From contig NOWV01000077.1 in NCBI GenBank assembly GCA_003344405.1, forward strand, positions 248,001 to 312,000: a stretch of DNA of 64,000 nucleotides, written 5' to 3'. Origin of the DNA: Trichoplax sp. H2. Its lineage: Eukaryota; Placozoa; Uniplacotomia; Trichoplacea. Positions 28,301 to 38,526 of the stretch are shown here, one piece after another (position 1 is the stretch's first letter; each line of letters begins with the position of its first letter). A program made the position numbers and the translations under genes. The notes under the pieces were generated by a model that saw only the letters and a program-made list of their open reading frames with translations, ran no database searches and had not been told where the DNA came from.

Positions 28301-31300
28301 GGAGCTAAACAGGTTTTATATTAAAGGAATCAGTTCATCAATCAACATTGCTACCAAGCTATTGATAATGATAGCTATAACTATAGCCATCTTAAATACT
28401 TCTTTAACGTTGTGCATCAATGATTAATCGGCGATTATTTTAGATTGGTACTTACTGCATTTCTTGGGTTCATCCGAATTATCTCCACAATCATTAAATT
28501 TATCGCAAAAAAATGTCTTGGGAATACAAGCGCCATTCTTACAACGAAATTCACTTGACTTACAAGAATCTTAGTAGCAAAAAAATAAATTCCAGAGTAT
28601 TAATTTCAGTGTCATGATGATAATACATGTAATTACATGCTAGAGACGATTGTAGTTACGAATGATGATAACTTACGAGAACTAACGCAATACTTTTCAT
28701 CACTATTGTCGTAGCAATCATTATCTCCATCGCAAACGTAAGACTTCCTAATACAACGCTTATTATTGCATCTAAATTCATCACTGGTACAATTCGGACG
28801 AACTGAAATAGAAATGAAAATTGCCATCAGAAAGCCATTCATAAGATAGAAAAGAAGTTCCAGCTAATCCTGGGCTTTGACGGTTTCTATTAATATATGA
28901 GTGAGGAAATTAAATACCGCAATTTAATTCATCGGATCCATCACGACAGTCCTTTATAAAATCGCACTTCCTGAAATTACTTATGCAACGTCCATCAGAG
29001 CAAGTAAATTGCCACGACGCACACGTTTGGAAAGAACACCCTAACATTTACAATCAGATTCATAAACTAAATTAGGTAATTTGATAAAGTAAACGCAATT
29101 TGGCAAACGTAATAAAGGTATCCTGCAGTAAAAAGGGTCATTATTAATTAACCGAAATTTCAGAATTCTTGACAATGACATTTTCGTTAATTACAAATAG
29201 TATCAAAGTACAGCATATGAGGATGTTCTTTATACTGATCAATTGCAGAGCATGCACTACTAAAATGTAGAATTTATAGCTTATCGTAAATTCGAAAAGA
29301 CATGAATATTTCAGTAAATCAGGCAAGTAAAGAGAACTCTTTCTCTAATGAAATAAAATTACCTAATTCGTCTGAATTATCACCACAATCGTTATCATGA
29401 TCGCAATGCCAAGACTTTGGTATACATTTGTGATTGTTACAGGTAAATTGATTAGATTTGCAGCTACTTGAATTAGCTGTAAAAGTTAAAATGAAAAGAT
29501 TGTTACTTAATGGTATTACTGTATACAGTGTAGGTAAGGCATACTTGCAGAACAGAATCCACCAGGTTGCAAGACTTCTCCGCTTTCACATACGCAAGTC
29601 ATTTTACCATTACTAGTTATAGTTTTAGCGTTGTCAGGACACAGACATACGTGACCATTATTTGGTAACGGTGCACATAAGTGGGAACATCCACCGTTGT
29701 TGTTAGCACAACCATTAGTCCCTGATTAACAATAAAAAACTTAAATATACCATTCTAGATAATGACGTTTCCATAAAACTTCAAAATTTTAAATTCCAAT
29801 AGATACAATAAACTTAATATACATCATATGTTTTAACAGCATACGTTTTAACATTCTGTTAAACTATTGTAACTTTCAATCTAAGGGTATCGATTTACTA
29901 TTACAGTAACAACTCGCCTATATTTGCATTTTGTAGCAATATTTCTTTTGCCTATACCTGTTTGAGAAGCTTGCCGAAGAGCCTTAACATCGGTTAAGTA
30001 AGTCAAAGAACTAGCAATAACTTTCACATTTCCTCCGTTATTATTTGCTTGGAAAATTTTCTTTAATTCTGAATCCGCCCAATAAATGCTATCCTTAAAC
30101 ACAGCTATGGCAGTAGGGTATGTAACATTGGAAGTTATTATTGTTCGTCTACTGTGTCCTTGCGATGTTGCCGTTTCAATAATATGGCGAGTTTTGTCAG
30201 TCCAATAAAGCTGCTGTCGCGCAATATCAAGAGCCAAACCAGAAGGATAACCGAGATTTGACTGAACTATAGTAGTAATCCCAGTGCCATCCATGTTAGC
30301 TCGCATTATAGAAGGCTTATTGTTTACATTGGTCCAGTATAGATATCTGTTTAGTTTACAATATAAACGTTAAAACATGCTACATATTCATTTGTACTAT
30401 TTACAAGCAGCATCTGAAAGGCTATGAAAAGTATTCAAATAGTTATAATTTATTCTTAAGGCGTAGTATTAAAATCTTCAAAGTTATATTATTCACCCTC
30501 TAGCTGGATCTAAAATCAATGATTCAGCGTTATCCATGTTAGTTGTAAGCAGAGTGCGACGATTTGTACCATCTTTCTTTGCTACTGATAACTCTTTTCG
30601 CTTCTGGTCTATCCAGTAAATATTATTCGATATCCAATCTAAAGCCATACCACCGACCTATCCAGAAAGATTTTGATAGTAAGTTAATCCTTCGATTTAC
30701 ATGGGCTTATTAAAATGTGTTTATGCTTAATTTTATATTTTTGTCACTAGCTGCAGCTTTTACGATTTTAAATCTAACCTGCGCAATTTTAGTGGAAACA
30801 ATTACTTCTGGCCAACCAGTACCATTCAAGTACATTCGCCTAATTGAAGGTGTTTGACCATTTTCGCCCCAATATAAACAGTTTTGGCTAAAGTCGTAAT
30901 CAATGAAACTTACACCAATTAAATTAATTGGTAAGGTTTCGGCAATACTGGCACCAAATCGGAAACGTCCGATGCTAAACCTCTGAGAAAATAAGAGAAA
31001 CTCGGACAATTCTGTCGAATTTTAAGAGAAAAATATTGGTTTAAAATTGTAACGTAATACTAATAGGTATAATATTAAAGTAGCTCCTAGCGTTTTACTT
31101 GCAACCGGGCATAAAGTCTTTTGTGGTCCGATAGTATTTTCTACACCTCCAAAACAAGTATCGTCCGCAATTTTTCGATATCTAATCATAACCAGATGTG
31201 GTTAACTTGTAGTAATTAGTGCATTAATATGAGAAATAACAATGTATGGCTGTATGTAGCAAACATACCCTCTTGTTCTGTAGTAAAACGAGCCCTCTGG

Positions 31301-34300
31301 GCAAGAAACTGGTATTTGAGGTGGTTGCGCCAGCGAAGCAGATAAAAAGCAATTTCCAGTGAAGAACGAATGGTAATAGCCTTCATCGCTAAAAAAAATA
31401 GTAATGAATGTAAGAAACTAATAATTACAGTCAAAAATATTTGGCAAATATAATAAATAATAAATTTTATAAAGAACCCGATCCGTATTACCATTCAAAG
31501 TCATCGCGTATACACGTGCAATTTTGAACACTGATTGGTCTGTCATAGTTTCGTCCATTGTAACATCGGCTTTTAGTTTTACGACGCTCATATGTCATTT
31601 TCCTGCCAAGTACACACTTCGTACCTGGAGCACCATCTAATTTATCAGATGGTACCCATTTCTTATAATCGTTTAATGTACATGATCTTCCTAGCACATT
31701 TTTCATATCTATCTGAACTATAGTCCATTCATGATGTCCAACCGGTGATCCAACAATGGTAAAAACTGTTGTTTGCTCACCAGGCTCGGTGGTTAAACCA
31801 TATGGCAACATTGCAGTACTATTAAAGATGTAAGTTGACCAAGATTCTCCTTCATCCCAACTATAGCTAATTATTTAAATAACGGAAATAATCAATTAAA
31901 GTATTTAATAAGCAGGATTAGCTATAAGCAAAAATTAGAGAAGATTTAATCACAAGAAATAGATATTTAATTACTTACTAGATAACATTCGTGATATAAT
32001 ACCGTCTTACTGCCGCAATAAGTCCGCCATGGTCAGCTACAGCGAACATAAATTGCCCTTTCATAGCCTGTAAAGTAAAACCAAACAGACAATATTATGG
32101 CGGTGCTTATTACATGGGGTATGTATATAAACAGACCTCTCTCCAATCGAATCCTCCATCTGTTGAAATATACATGCTTATGTTTCTCGATGTTAAATTT
32201 GCACCGACACTTCCGTGTCCAAGTATAAAACCAGGAGCTGAGGCTGAAGTATAAACTGCGCTCGGAAATGGAGATTGATAGTACGCAGTGTAGCGCAGTC
32301 CTAGATGTAACGAGCAACTCTAAAACGATACGTTTTAAAACATGAGACAAAATGATCGCAATAAGGATAAACTATGAATCAAGAAAGACATATATTCTAC
32401 CAACTATGTTGCTAAATCATTACTCTAGAAAGTCACAAATTTGATGCATTTGTAATTACAGACATGATATAAGAAAGTACGTAGCATTAATATTACATTT
32501 AATTATTATAGTTAGACTGTATTCAATGAAATACTAAAACACCATTGTTTATAGTAACATGAATTTAGGTACAGATAATACCTCACAGTATACTCTATAA
32601 CAGAAGAAATTAAATACTACCGTACTTTAGATGAATTTGAAATGCAAGCTGGATATGAATTGCCGTTAGAATCGGTAGCTGGAGGTTTAATGGATTTCCA
32701 TTTAGCCCCATTATTATAAGTAATTAATGTGGTAATGTAGATAAAATTTTGGGAATCGGGCTTCGTGAGCTGCGTTGCAACGTAGACTCCTAATAAACCC
32801 TTCAATTTGGTTATATCGGCAAATAAGGGACTTCTCCTGTTTAAATATAAAGATTCTTGCTAAGATCATATGTACTCGTATTCAATATGCGATATTAAGT
32901 TATCGATCATATATTACTGTAGATAACGCTATTTTGATATTAAGTAAACTTACAAATCATATTTATGAACAGGTGGGGTGGCATGTAAGAAAGGATTAAA
33001 ATATAATACGCGCTGCAGTGATAACGTATACTGTAAGCCTGAAGCATCGGAAATATATAAATCCATCCCTTTATGATTGTTATCAACAACAACAAGCACT
33101 TGATCCGTAGTAGAATCAACAATGAAATAATCCTAATAATATCGAGAAAAAATAGCACGTTCAGAAAAATTGATATTTTCAGATTGATATTTACAACTTT
33201 TACATACCTGGTTCTTATGATTTTTTAAGGGAAAGTTTGCAATCTGGAGTGCACCACGATTCTTAGATACCAAAAGATCGAGAAATCCACGTTTCTAAAT
33301 AGTATAAACGGGATAGATTATTAGCTAGAATAACATGAACTTTGATAAATTAATTGATATATGCAAAATTATAGAAAGTACCGCTATCATCAAAACTTAC
33401 GTTAGATTTAACCACAAAAATGTAAGAACCTTGCATATATAATTCTGTGCCATTTGTCGCTAGTACCGTTCGCTTAATTCCAGTTTGAAATATGAAATCA
33501 AGTTTAATCATTGTCGCTAAGCCACCTTAAAAACATACAATTTCACACAATTACGGCATGTCATAACAAGTACTGAATGGAATAGCAACGTTTTAGCATG
33601 AAAGCAAAATGTTCTATTTTTGATTACGTTCGCAATGAGATGCTTTATAAACGGTTAAGATACAGTATATTATATTATTCGAGGAGATTGTTGTGGTTGT
33701 ACTGTGGATAATATTACCGAAAATGCTTAATCTTGACATGTGTAACATTCGAGAATTAGTTATTGGACACTGACTTAATTACGATATAGTTAAGCTCGAA
33801 TACACTACCTATATCTTGACGCTCTAAAAATACAGTTTGAGATGGATCCATATTTGGTTTGCCCCTATTAGTATTAAAGTAATCAGTCAAACTTTAGCAC
33901 TAAAGAATAATGAATAAGTACAATAGTAAGTAGAGCAAGAACAGTTTAAATTCGCATTTTTTTAAGCTAAAGTAAATTAATTAAAGGTGCACTACTATTC
34001 TTACTATTATGTCATGTGAGGCTACTGTTGTACGGTCATAGCTATTACCGTATACAGCATATGTAGTAAGACTTGATTACCATGAAATATAATTAAAAAA
34101 TGAAGAACTCACCAATAAAAGGCTTTAATGTTGACGTCAAGTAACTTCCATGTAGTTCCAAAGTCATTTGAAGCATAAAGCTATAAAAAATGCATGAAAT
34201 AACAATTATCAACATCGTCAAAAGCATTATTGATTAGAAACATTTCCGAAATGGAACTCCGATCGACTGATTTAGTTGCTAATGTTATATTTCGTTCTTT

Positions 34301-37300
34301 ACCTTATTGTTATCACTGGTGTCAAGAGCTAAGACGTAATCCGCAACAGATGGATGGGGTACAATTCTATACGCTTTGAAAGTAATCTTAATCGGTAAGA
34401 CTGATTGACCTTCATCAAAGGTAACGAATAGGTATTTATGGGCGACATCAGCAAAAATTTTCTAATAATAGCAAATTAATGATAATATTAGTCAATCACA
34501 TTTAGAATATAAATACACGAAATGATAAAGTAAAGTCAGTTATTCTTTCTTTTTATCTTTAATATCACTTTGTATCCCTTTAAGCTGTTAAAATGACTGC
34601 AAATGATTTGATTAAATACTGAATTGATACTTTACAGACGTGGATCAAAGTGACGATTCACAAATTATAAACTTGTTACACTAACAATCTTATTTCATTC
34701 ATTACGTAGTGATGACAATACCGCATATCGTCTATCTGCTATACGTACGAGTACATGTACTTACGCGTCTGAAATCAATAGGGCTGGTGTAAAAATTGTC
34801 TACCGAAGACGGATTGCCATTCAGCAAGCGAAAGTCAGTAGTACGATTAACAAAGGTCTTTCCATAATTGGTAGAAATATAGATTCGACTATAGCTCGTA
34901 TTGCTGAAAAAATTGTCACCAGTTACCACAATAATGGTACCACTTCCCTGACCGGACCAGTGAATAATCAATCGATGCGTTGAATCTTTCAAATTGGCCT
35001 GGAAAGATGTAAGTAATCCAATTAGGTTTAGATACATTGCAAGAGTAGTTTTCTAACTTTTCACAATCCAGTATGTTCATGATCTTATCATTATCTATCA
35101 TATATAGCAGTAGTGGTAAAACTATGATATAATCTATATTATAATATTAAAGTTATGATCTTGTAATCTATACAAGATTTAACTCATAGATCAAAGAGGT
35201 TTATTAATCAGAAGTAGCCTTTACCGACATTCTTGCATAATATGGACTATACATATTGTTAAAATTGAATATTACGCGTATATTTGAATATGACATGATC
35301 TATCAGGTCATCTGTGAAGGACCGTTAGCTAATCAAAGCTTCTACTAATTTGATACACTGTATGTACAGTGGTATTCTCTCTTACTTTGTCTGCAGCTAT
35401 CAATGTTAACGTTGTCTGGCATTATAATTAGTAATATTGTATAACGTGGATGACAATTTTAAAACAGTCCATAGTGTTGAAGCCTTACATACACATAACA
35501 GTCAACTTGTATACAGTCTATGTCAAGTTTATCTTCTATTCAGAGTCTTATAACTTAATGATATTGTTTTTTCTTCTTGCAAACTAGCCACTACGTGATT
35601 GACAACTCTATTCTTTATTCACTTCCTGTGGTGACGTAGTCTCGTTCACCTTGCCTGGTGTGTACAGTCATGGTACAGCGCAAGGAAGCAGTCTTTTATG
35701 ATCAACTTTTGAGTTTCAACAAGCTGTATAAATAAATATTAAGTATCTGTAAAGCTACCTTACTGAATGTATCGATCGATTTGTTCTACATACTAGAAAC
35801 TACCTGTTCAGTTCAACATTAAACGAGCAATTGATAACTATGTACAGTAGAGTCTACAGTCGTTGCCAATCGATGAAGGCACACGAGTGCAAACAGCTAT
35901 CGTAGATATCGAACTGTACTGTCCTGATCATGAACAACACTTTCCATCGGTATCAATTAATGGCAAGAAGATGATCCAAACAGCATATCGATTGCATGAT
36001 TTCACGCCTTTGATCCAACATACTATCGACTCCATCTTTCAGTGTAGTGCTATCGATTTTTGTTTATTTATATCGACTTTTGTTTAGAAAAGGAGGTTCG
36101 TCTATCTATTCCCTTCGTTACTGGAAAATTTCTTTTTAGCTAGTAACTCTTGTTTTGACTACAGTAAACACTCGATCAAGTTGATACGATTGCTATTAAC
36201 GTTATAGTCTCTGCCGTACACCATGATCAAGGAAGGCATGCTACTGATCGTTGTAGTTAGTGCAAAGCTCCGCAGATCTTCATAACAGTTCACACCTTGC
36301 TTGTATCAATAAATTAATCATGAATGCTTTACTGGTAATGGATGGTCTTCACCTTAACAGTAAATTGACTCTTGCTTACTTTCAAGCCAAATGTGGACTA
36401 ACTCGACAGTAACAGACAGCTATTACAAACAAGTATTCCATGCAGATACTTTTCTATTACGTAGAAGGAATTATTTGCTCATCTCTACCTGGTTTGCCTC
36501 CATTATTGACTGCTATACAGCCTTCAAAAATTCCCACATCGGGCAACATAATTGTGCTACAGTACAAATCACTCTGGGAGGATCCGCCCAATACGCCATA
36601 CTATCCAGCACTTTACAGTGTAGAGTACTGCATTTCAGCCACAGTATCATGCACGGTGATGTCATGACTTGCGCAGCACAGTACTAACTACTGACTGCAA
36701 TCGTGCAATGGTGCGCTTATCGTGATGGAGAGAACTGAAAGTTTACTGTCATCATGCAATTATTGGTGCATCATCAACAGTGCAAATAGAAACAAATTTG
36801 AGCTAAGGTATATGGGTTGGGGTACTACTATGTTTTCGTCTTGTATTTGGGAATTAAAAAACATTTCATCACCATCGTCTAACACAGTAGCACCAATTCA
36901 ATTTGTCCATAATTATTGAACTGTGGGTAGAGAGGACATGGAAATCAATTCGATACAGAAAGGGCTTCTTGTGATTGAGAATAGAAGGAAAGAGGCCTTG
37001 AAAGCGATCATCAACACGATCCACTACTATTACAAAATAACTCAGCGATTTCGCGTTACTATAGTGTAAAACTGTTGTTCGATCTCTCACTACAACGATG
37101 TTGAAGAAAAATAGCATCATAGTTCAGCAAGAATAAAGTGTATTGATTACAGCAGACAACAACGAGACATGTTATACTGTATTGCTACTTCACGAGCCGT
37201 TACAGTAGATAAACAGTCAGTGATGATGATCATTTTTGCTGACATCAAGTGCAACGCTTAAAAGACTCATCATGGCACATATTCGATAACAGCATAGTAC

Positions 37301-37644
37301 AGTACTGTCATTTCATGGTGGTATCATAAAGACTTTGATCGCGTTTGATGATTTCATCATGCATTAAGGTTAAGTGAACTTACCACCGATGTACCATTGG
37401 GGGCAGGAGGCGGTGCAGTATTGGCTCTTTTAATCCGCTCTTTGGAATGGAAAACTTGCTTTATAGCTTCCTTTATTGGAATCTTCTTGGGCAGGGTGAT
37501 TTGGTAAAAGTTCTGCCGTTCAGTCACCACTGTATGAGCAGGTAACTGTTGGTTATTTTCTGCGTTGAAGACGAACGAATCGTCCTTCCCAAAGGCTAGC
37601 AGGATAAAAGCGGAAAATATCAGAAACAGCTTCATTAGTGCCAT
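18913..37644 (-). CDS. SORL1: SORL1-like sorting receptor with inserted SRCR/LDLRa block
   Basis: Type I membrane receptor of the VPS10 family; SORL1 sorts cargo between Golgi, endosomes and the cell surface through retromer and GGA adaptors. The spliced model has 56 exons and 3097 aa (human SORL1 2214). Order: signal peptide, propeptide ending in RIKR, VPS10 propeller with 10CC modules, YWTD propeller, EGF-like module, 10 LDLRa, 2 FN3, 6 SRCR, 1 LDLRa, 1 SRCR, 3 LDLRa, 4 FN3, one membrane helix and an acidic tail with FVGSHF. Exon phases join throughout and the total of 9294 nt is an exact multiple of three. Vertebrate SORL1 has 11 LDLRa and 6 FN3 and no SRCR, so the SRCR-bearing block is the oddity. 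Two adjacent genes are unlikely: no stop, start or membrane segment interrupts the series, and six FN3 are recovered only when both halves are joined. Confidence 0.92.
19494..21467 (-). other. SORL1: SORL1-like exons 46-54: FN3 domains 3-6
   Basis: Exons: 21353-21467, 21118-21287, 20883-20989, 20682-20807, 20547-20610, 20331-20431, 19973-20168, 19747-19844, 19494-19677. Landmarks include [89 protein letters not shown] and [17 protein letters not shown]. Together with FN3-1 and FN3-2 this makes six, the same number as vertebrate SORL1. Confidence 0.82.
21545..22889 (-). other. SORL1: SORL1-like exons 41-45: LDLRa, SRCR, three LDLRa
   Basis: Exons: 22743-22889 (LDLRa, [16 protein letters not shown]), 22325-22642 (SRCR 7, [18 protein letters not shown]), 22085-22228 (LDLRa, [11 protein letters not shown]), 21826-21981 (LDLRa after a Thr-rich linker, [11 protein letters not shown]), 21545-21682 (LDLRa, [11 protein letters not shown]). 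All are phase 1-1 and multiples of three. The acceptor for the SRCR 7 exon is inferred from phase; the intron before it is only about 100 bp. Confidence 0.85.
22985..25689 (-). other. SORL1: SORL1-like exons 34-40: six SRCR domains
   Basis: Scavenger receptor cysteine-rich modules: 25378-25689, 24926-25258, 24515-24835, 24097-24408, 23828-23953 joined to 23475-23660, and 22985-23302. Each opens with VRLVGG-like sequence, then GRVEI.H.G.WGT(I/V)C, a ...VCRQLG core, GP(I/V)WL..V.C.G.E, ..C....W....C.H..D.GVVC. Five are single phase 1-1 exons; domain 5 is split after RELG. SRCR modules are common in animal secreted and surface receptors for protein or microbial ligands, but are not part of vertebrate SORL1. 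Confidence 0.9.
25754..26737 (-). other. SORL1: SORL1-like exons 29-33: FN3 domains 1 and 2
   Basis: Exons: 26644-26737, 26339-26526, 26087-26193, 25921-26019, 25754-25826. FN3-1 runs from [15 protein letters not shown] to [13 protein letters not shown]3-2 starts [20 protein letters not shown] and ends with [15 protein letters not shown]. Each is split by introns within the domain, unlike the neighbouring one-exon modules. The domain cores (W, L..Y, Y.V.V.A) are visible. Confidence 0.8.
26844..29476 (-). other. SORL1: SORL1-like exons 19-28: first LDLRa cluster (10 modules)
   Basis: One module per exon: 29363-29476, 28918-29040, 28677-28802, 28456-28569, 28185-28304, 27924-28088, 27667-27819, 27424-27585, 27052-27156, 26844-26963. 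Each has the six-cysteine pattern with a calcium-binding C-x-D-x-SDE end, such as [18 protein letters not shown] and [11 protein letters not shown]. All ten exons are multiples of three and start and end in phase 1. Two carry Thr/Ala/Pro linkers before the module ([24 protein letters not shown]). Module 6 has an extended loop ([13 protein letters not shown]). Confidence 0.9.
29545..31011 (-). other. SORL1: SORL1-like exons 15-18: YWTD propeller and EGF-like module
   Basis: Exons: 30779-31011, 30497-30657, 29958-30346, 29545-29721. YWTD-type blade motifs are [31 protein letters not shown] and IYWADS. The EGF-like exon starts [16 protein letters not shown], the usual cap on an LDL-receptor-type propeller. 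The arrangement matches the central part of SORL1. Confidence 0.88.
31099..34998 (-). other. SORL1: SORL1-like exons 2-14: VPS10 propeller and 10CC
   Basis: Exons: 34765-34998, 34303-34461, 34113-34180, 33809-33864, 33401-33525, 33208-33294, 32954-33132, 32626-32836, 32137-32319, 31979-32067, 31492-31866, 31269-31388, 31099-31181. They encode the ten-bladed ligand-binding propeller, with Asp-box-like repeats such as [33 protein letters not shown] and [10 protein letters not shown]. The family signature [16 protein letters not shown] follows, then the cysteine-rich 10CC region ([42 protein letters not shown]). The pattern follows human SORL1 closely. The splice between exons 11 and 12 has two possible acceptors four to six bases apart; I chose the one giving YYSWDEG. 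Confidence 0.88.
34999..37383 (-). other. Large first intron of the SORL1-like gene
   Basis: The longest intron of this gene, 2.4 kb. It holds several short frames on the plus strand (35863-36087, 36391-36687, 36722-36919) with no recognisable product or splice partners. I regard it as noncoding; regulatory sequence could lie here but nothing specific is visible. Confidence 0.55.
37384..37644 (-). other. SORL1: SORL1-like exon 1: signal peptide and propeptide
   Basis: [19 protein letters not shown] is a typical signal peptide. It is followed by a basic-rich propeptide ending KERIKR, a furin-type site in the position where sortilin-family propeptides are cut. The exon ends GGTACATCGGTG with donor GTAAGT in phase 0, matching exon 2. 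The ATG at 37644 is the first in this frame with a signal peptide. Confidence 0.85.
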
Positions 37645-38423
37645 TACTTAATTTCCTAGCTTGATTATTATAATTTTGAAAGGCTGAACGAATGATGTCA
37701 ACTTGAATAGTTAGTACGTGATATACGCGAACTGTACTGTACGTCCATACAGTCCGGTATACACTACTGCAGTAGTGTACATACAGTACATACAGTAACA
37801 CTGTACTGTATGATGAACACGACAGTAAATGTACAATTGTACAGCACAGGGTTAGGGTTCGGATTTTGTACAGTACACAGGCAGACTACTAAGTACTGTA
37901 CACTGTACAAATCGAAAACAAGACACGGTACTGGGCAGACCTGAGTATCGAAAATGACATAGTGTTCCTCATCAAATACAGTATTGTACGCGTGTGTAGT
38001 GTACGAGTGTGCGTACGGGTAGCGAGTTCTCCAGTACAGTACCCGGTACCAGGTACCAGCAGACGTCTGACGGTCCAGGTTTAAAGTTTACCCTCATTGA
38101 CTTTAGCGCGTGACCTTTCAAACAGAGTCTGCGTACACGTAGCATTTTTGCCGCTACGACTGTCATAGGAATAAACAGATACAGTCTATTTGTACAATAT
38201 GATATAATACAAATACAGTACATAGGTGGATCGGAAGGATACAGTAGTAATTTTTTACAGCTACTTCTGACAAAGTAGTATTGTAATAGCAATTGATAAC
38301 ATACTCTTTAGCTAACCGACAATTAAGTTAAACCGAAGTGGAGATCCTCCAGAAGATCGAGACTTTATCAATAGTGAAGTTAAAGTTTTATAATAGAAAT
38401 TTTTGTTGAAGCACTCGATGATT
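37645..38423. other. Upstream region of the SORL1-like gene, rich in TGTACAGTA motifs
   Basis: Between the SORL1-like start and the tRNA. It contains a dense run of GTACAGTA/TACTGTAC motifs from about 37725 to 38060 and the promoter of the minus-strand gene must lie here. No exon is recognised. Confidence 0.5.
37725..38060. repeat. Cluster of GTACAGTA/TACTGTAC palindrome-like motifs
   Basis: Many copies of ACTGTAC, GTACAGT and ACAGTACA on both strands, including CATACAGTACATACAGTA and GTACACTGTACA. The same motif recurs in other intergenic clusters in this window but is rare in the exons I mapped. Confidence 0.6.
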
Positions 38424-38513
38424 GTCCCCGTGGCGCAATGGATTAGCGCATTGGACTTCTAACGTACTATGGTAGCGATTCAAAGGTTGCGGGTTCGAGT
38501 CCCGCCGGGGATG
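38424..38513 (+). tRNA. tRNA-Arg(UCU) with a 16-nt intron
   Basis: Acceptor stem GTCCCCG pairs with CGGGGAT (one G-U pair), discriminator G. D arm TGGCGCAATGGATTAGCGCA; anticodon stem TTGGA/TTCAA; loop CTTCTAA with anticodon TCT at 38458-38460; T arm GCGGGTTCGAGTCCCGC. The intron (38462-38477) sits after base 37, the canonical place. A run of eight T at 38519-38526 is the expected Pol III stop. The body closely resembles animal tRNA-Arg-UCU genes, several of which also have introns. Confidence 0.95.
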
Positions 38514-38518
38514 ATTAA

Positions 38519-38526
38519 TTTTTTTT
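38519..38526 (+). terminator. Pol III oligo-T terminator of the tRNA gene
   Basis: Eight consecutive T residues starting six bases after the tRNA discriminator base. Confidence 0.85.

Noticed and set aside
35863-36919. Several plus-strand frames inside SORL1-like intron 1
   Set aside because: Short, mutually overlapping, and no homology or splice structure.
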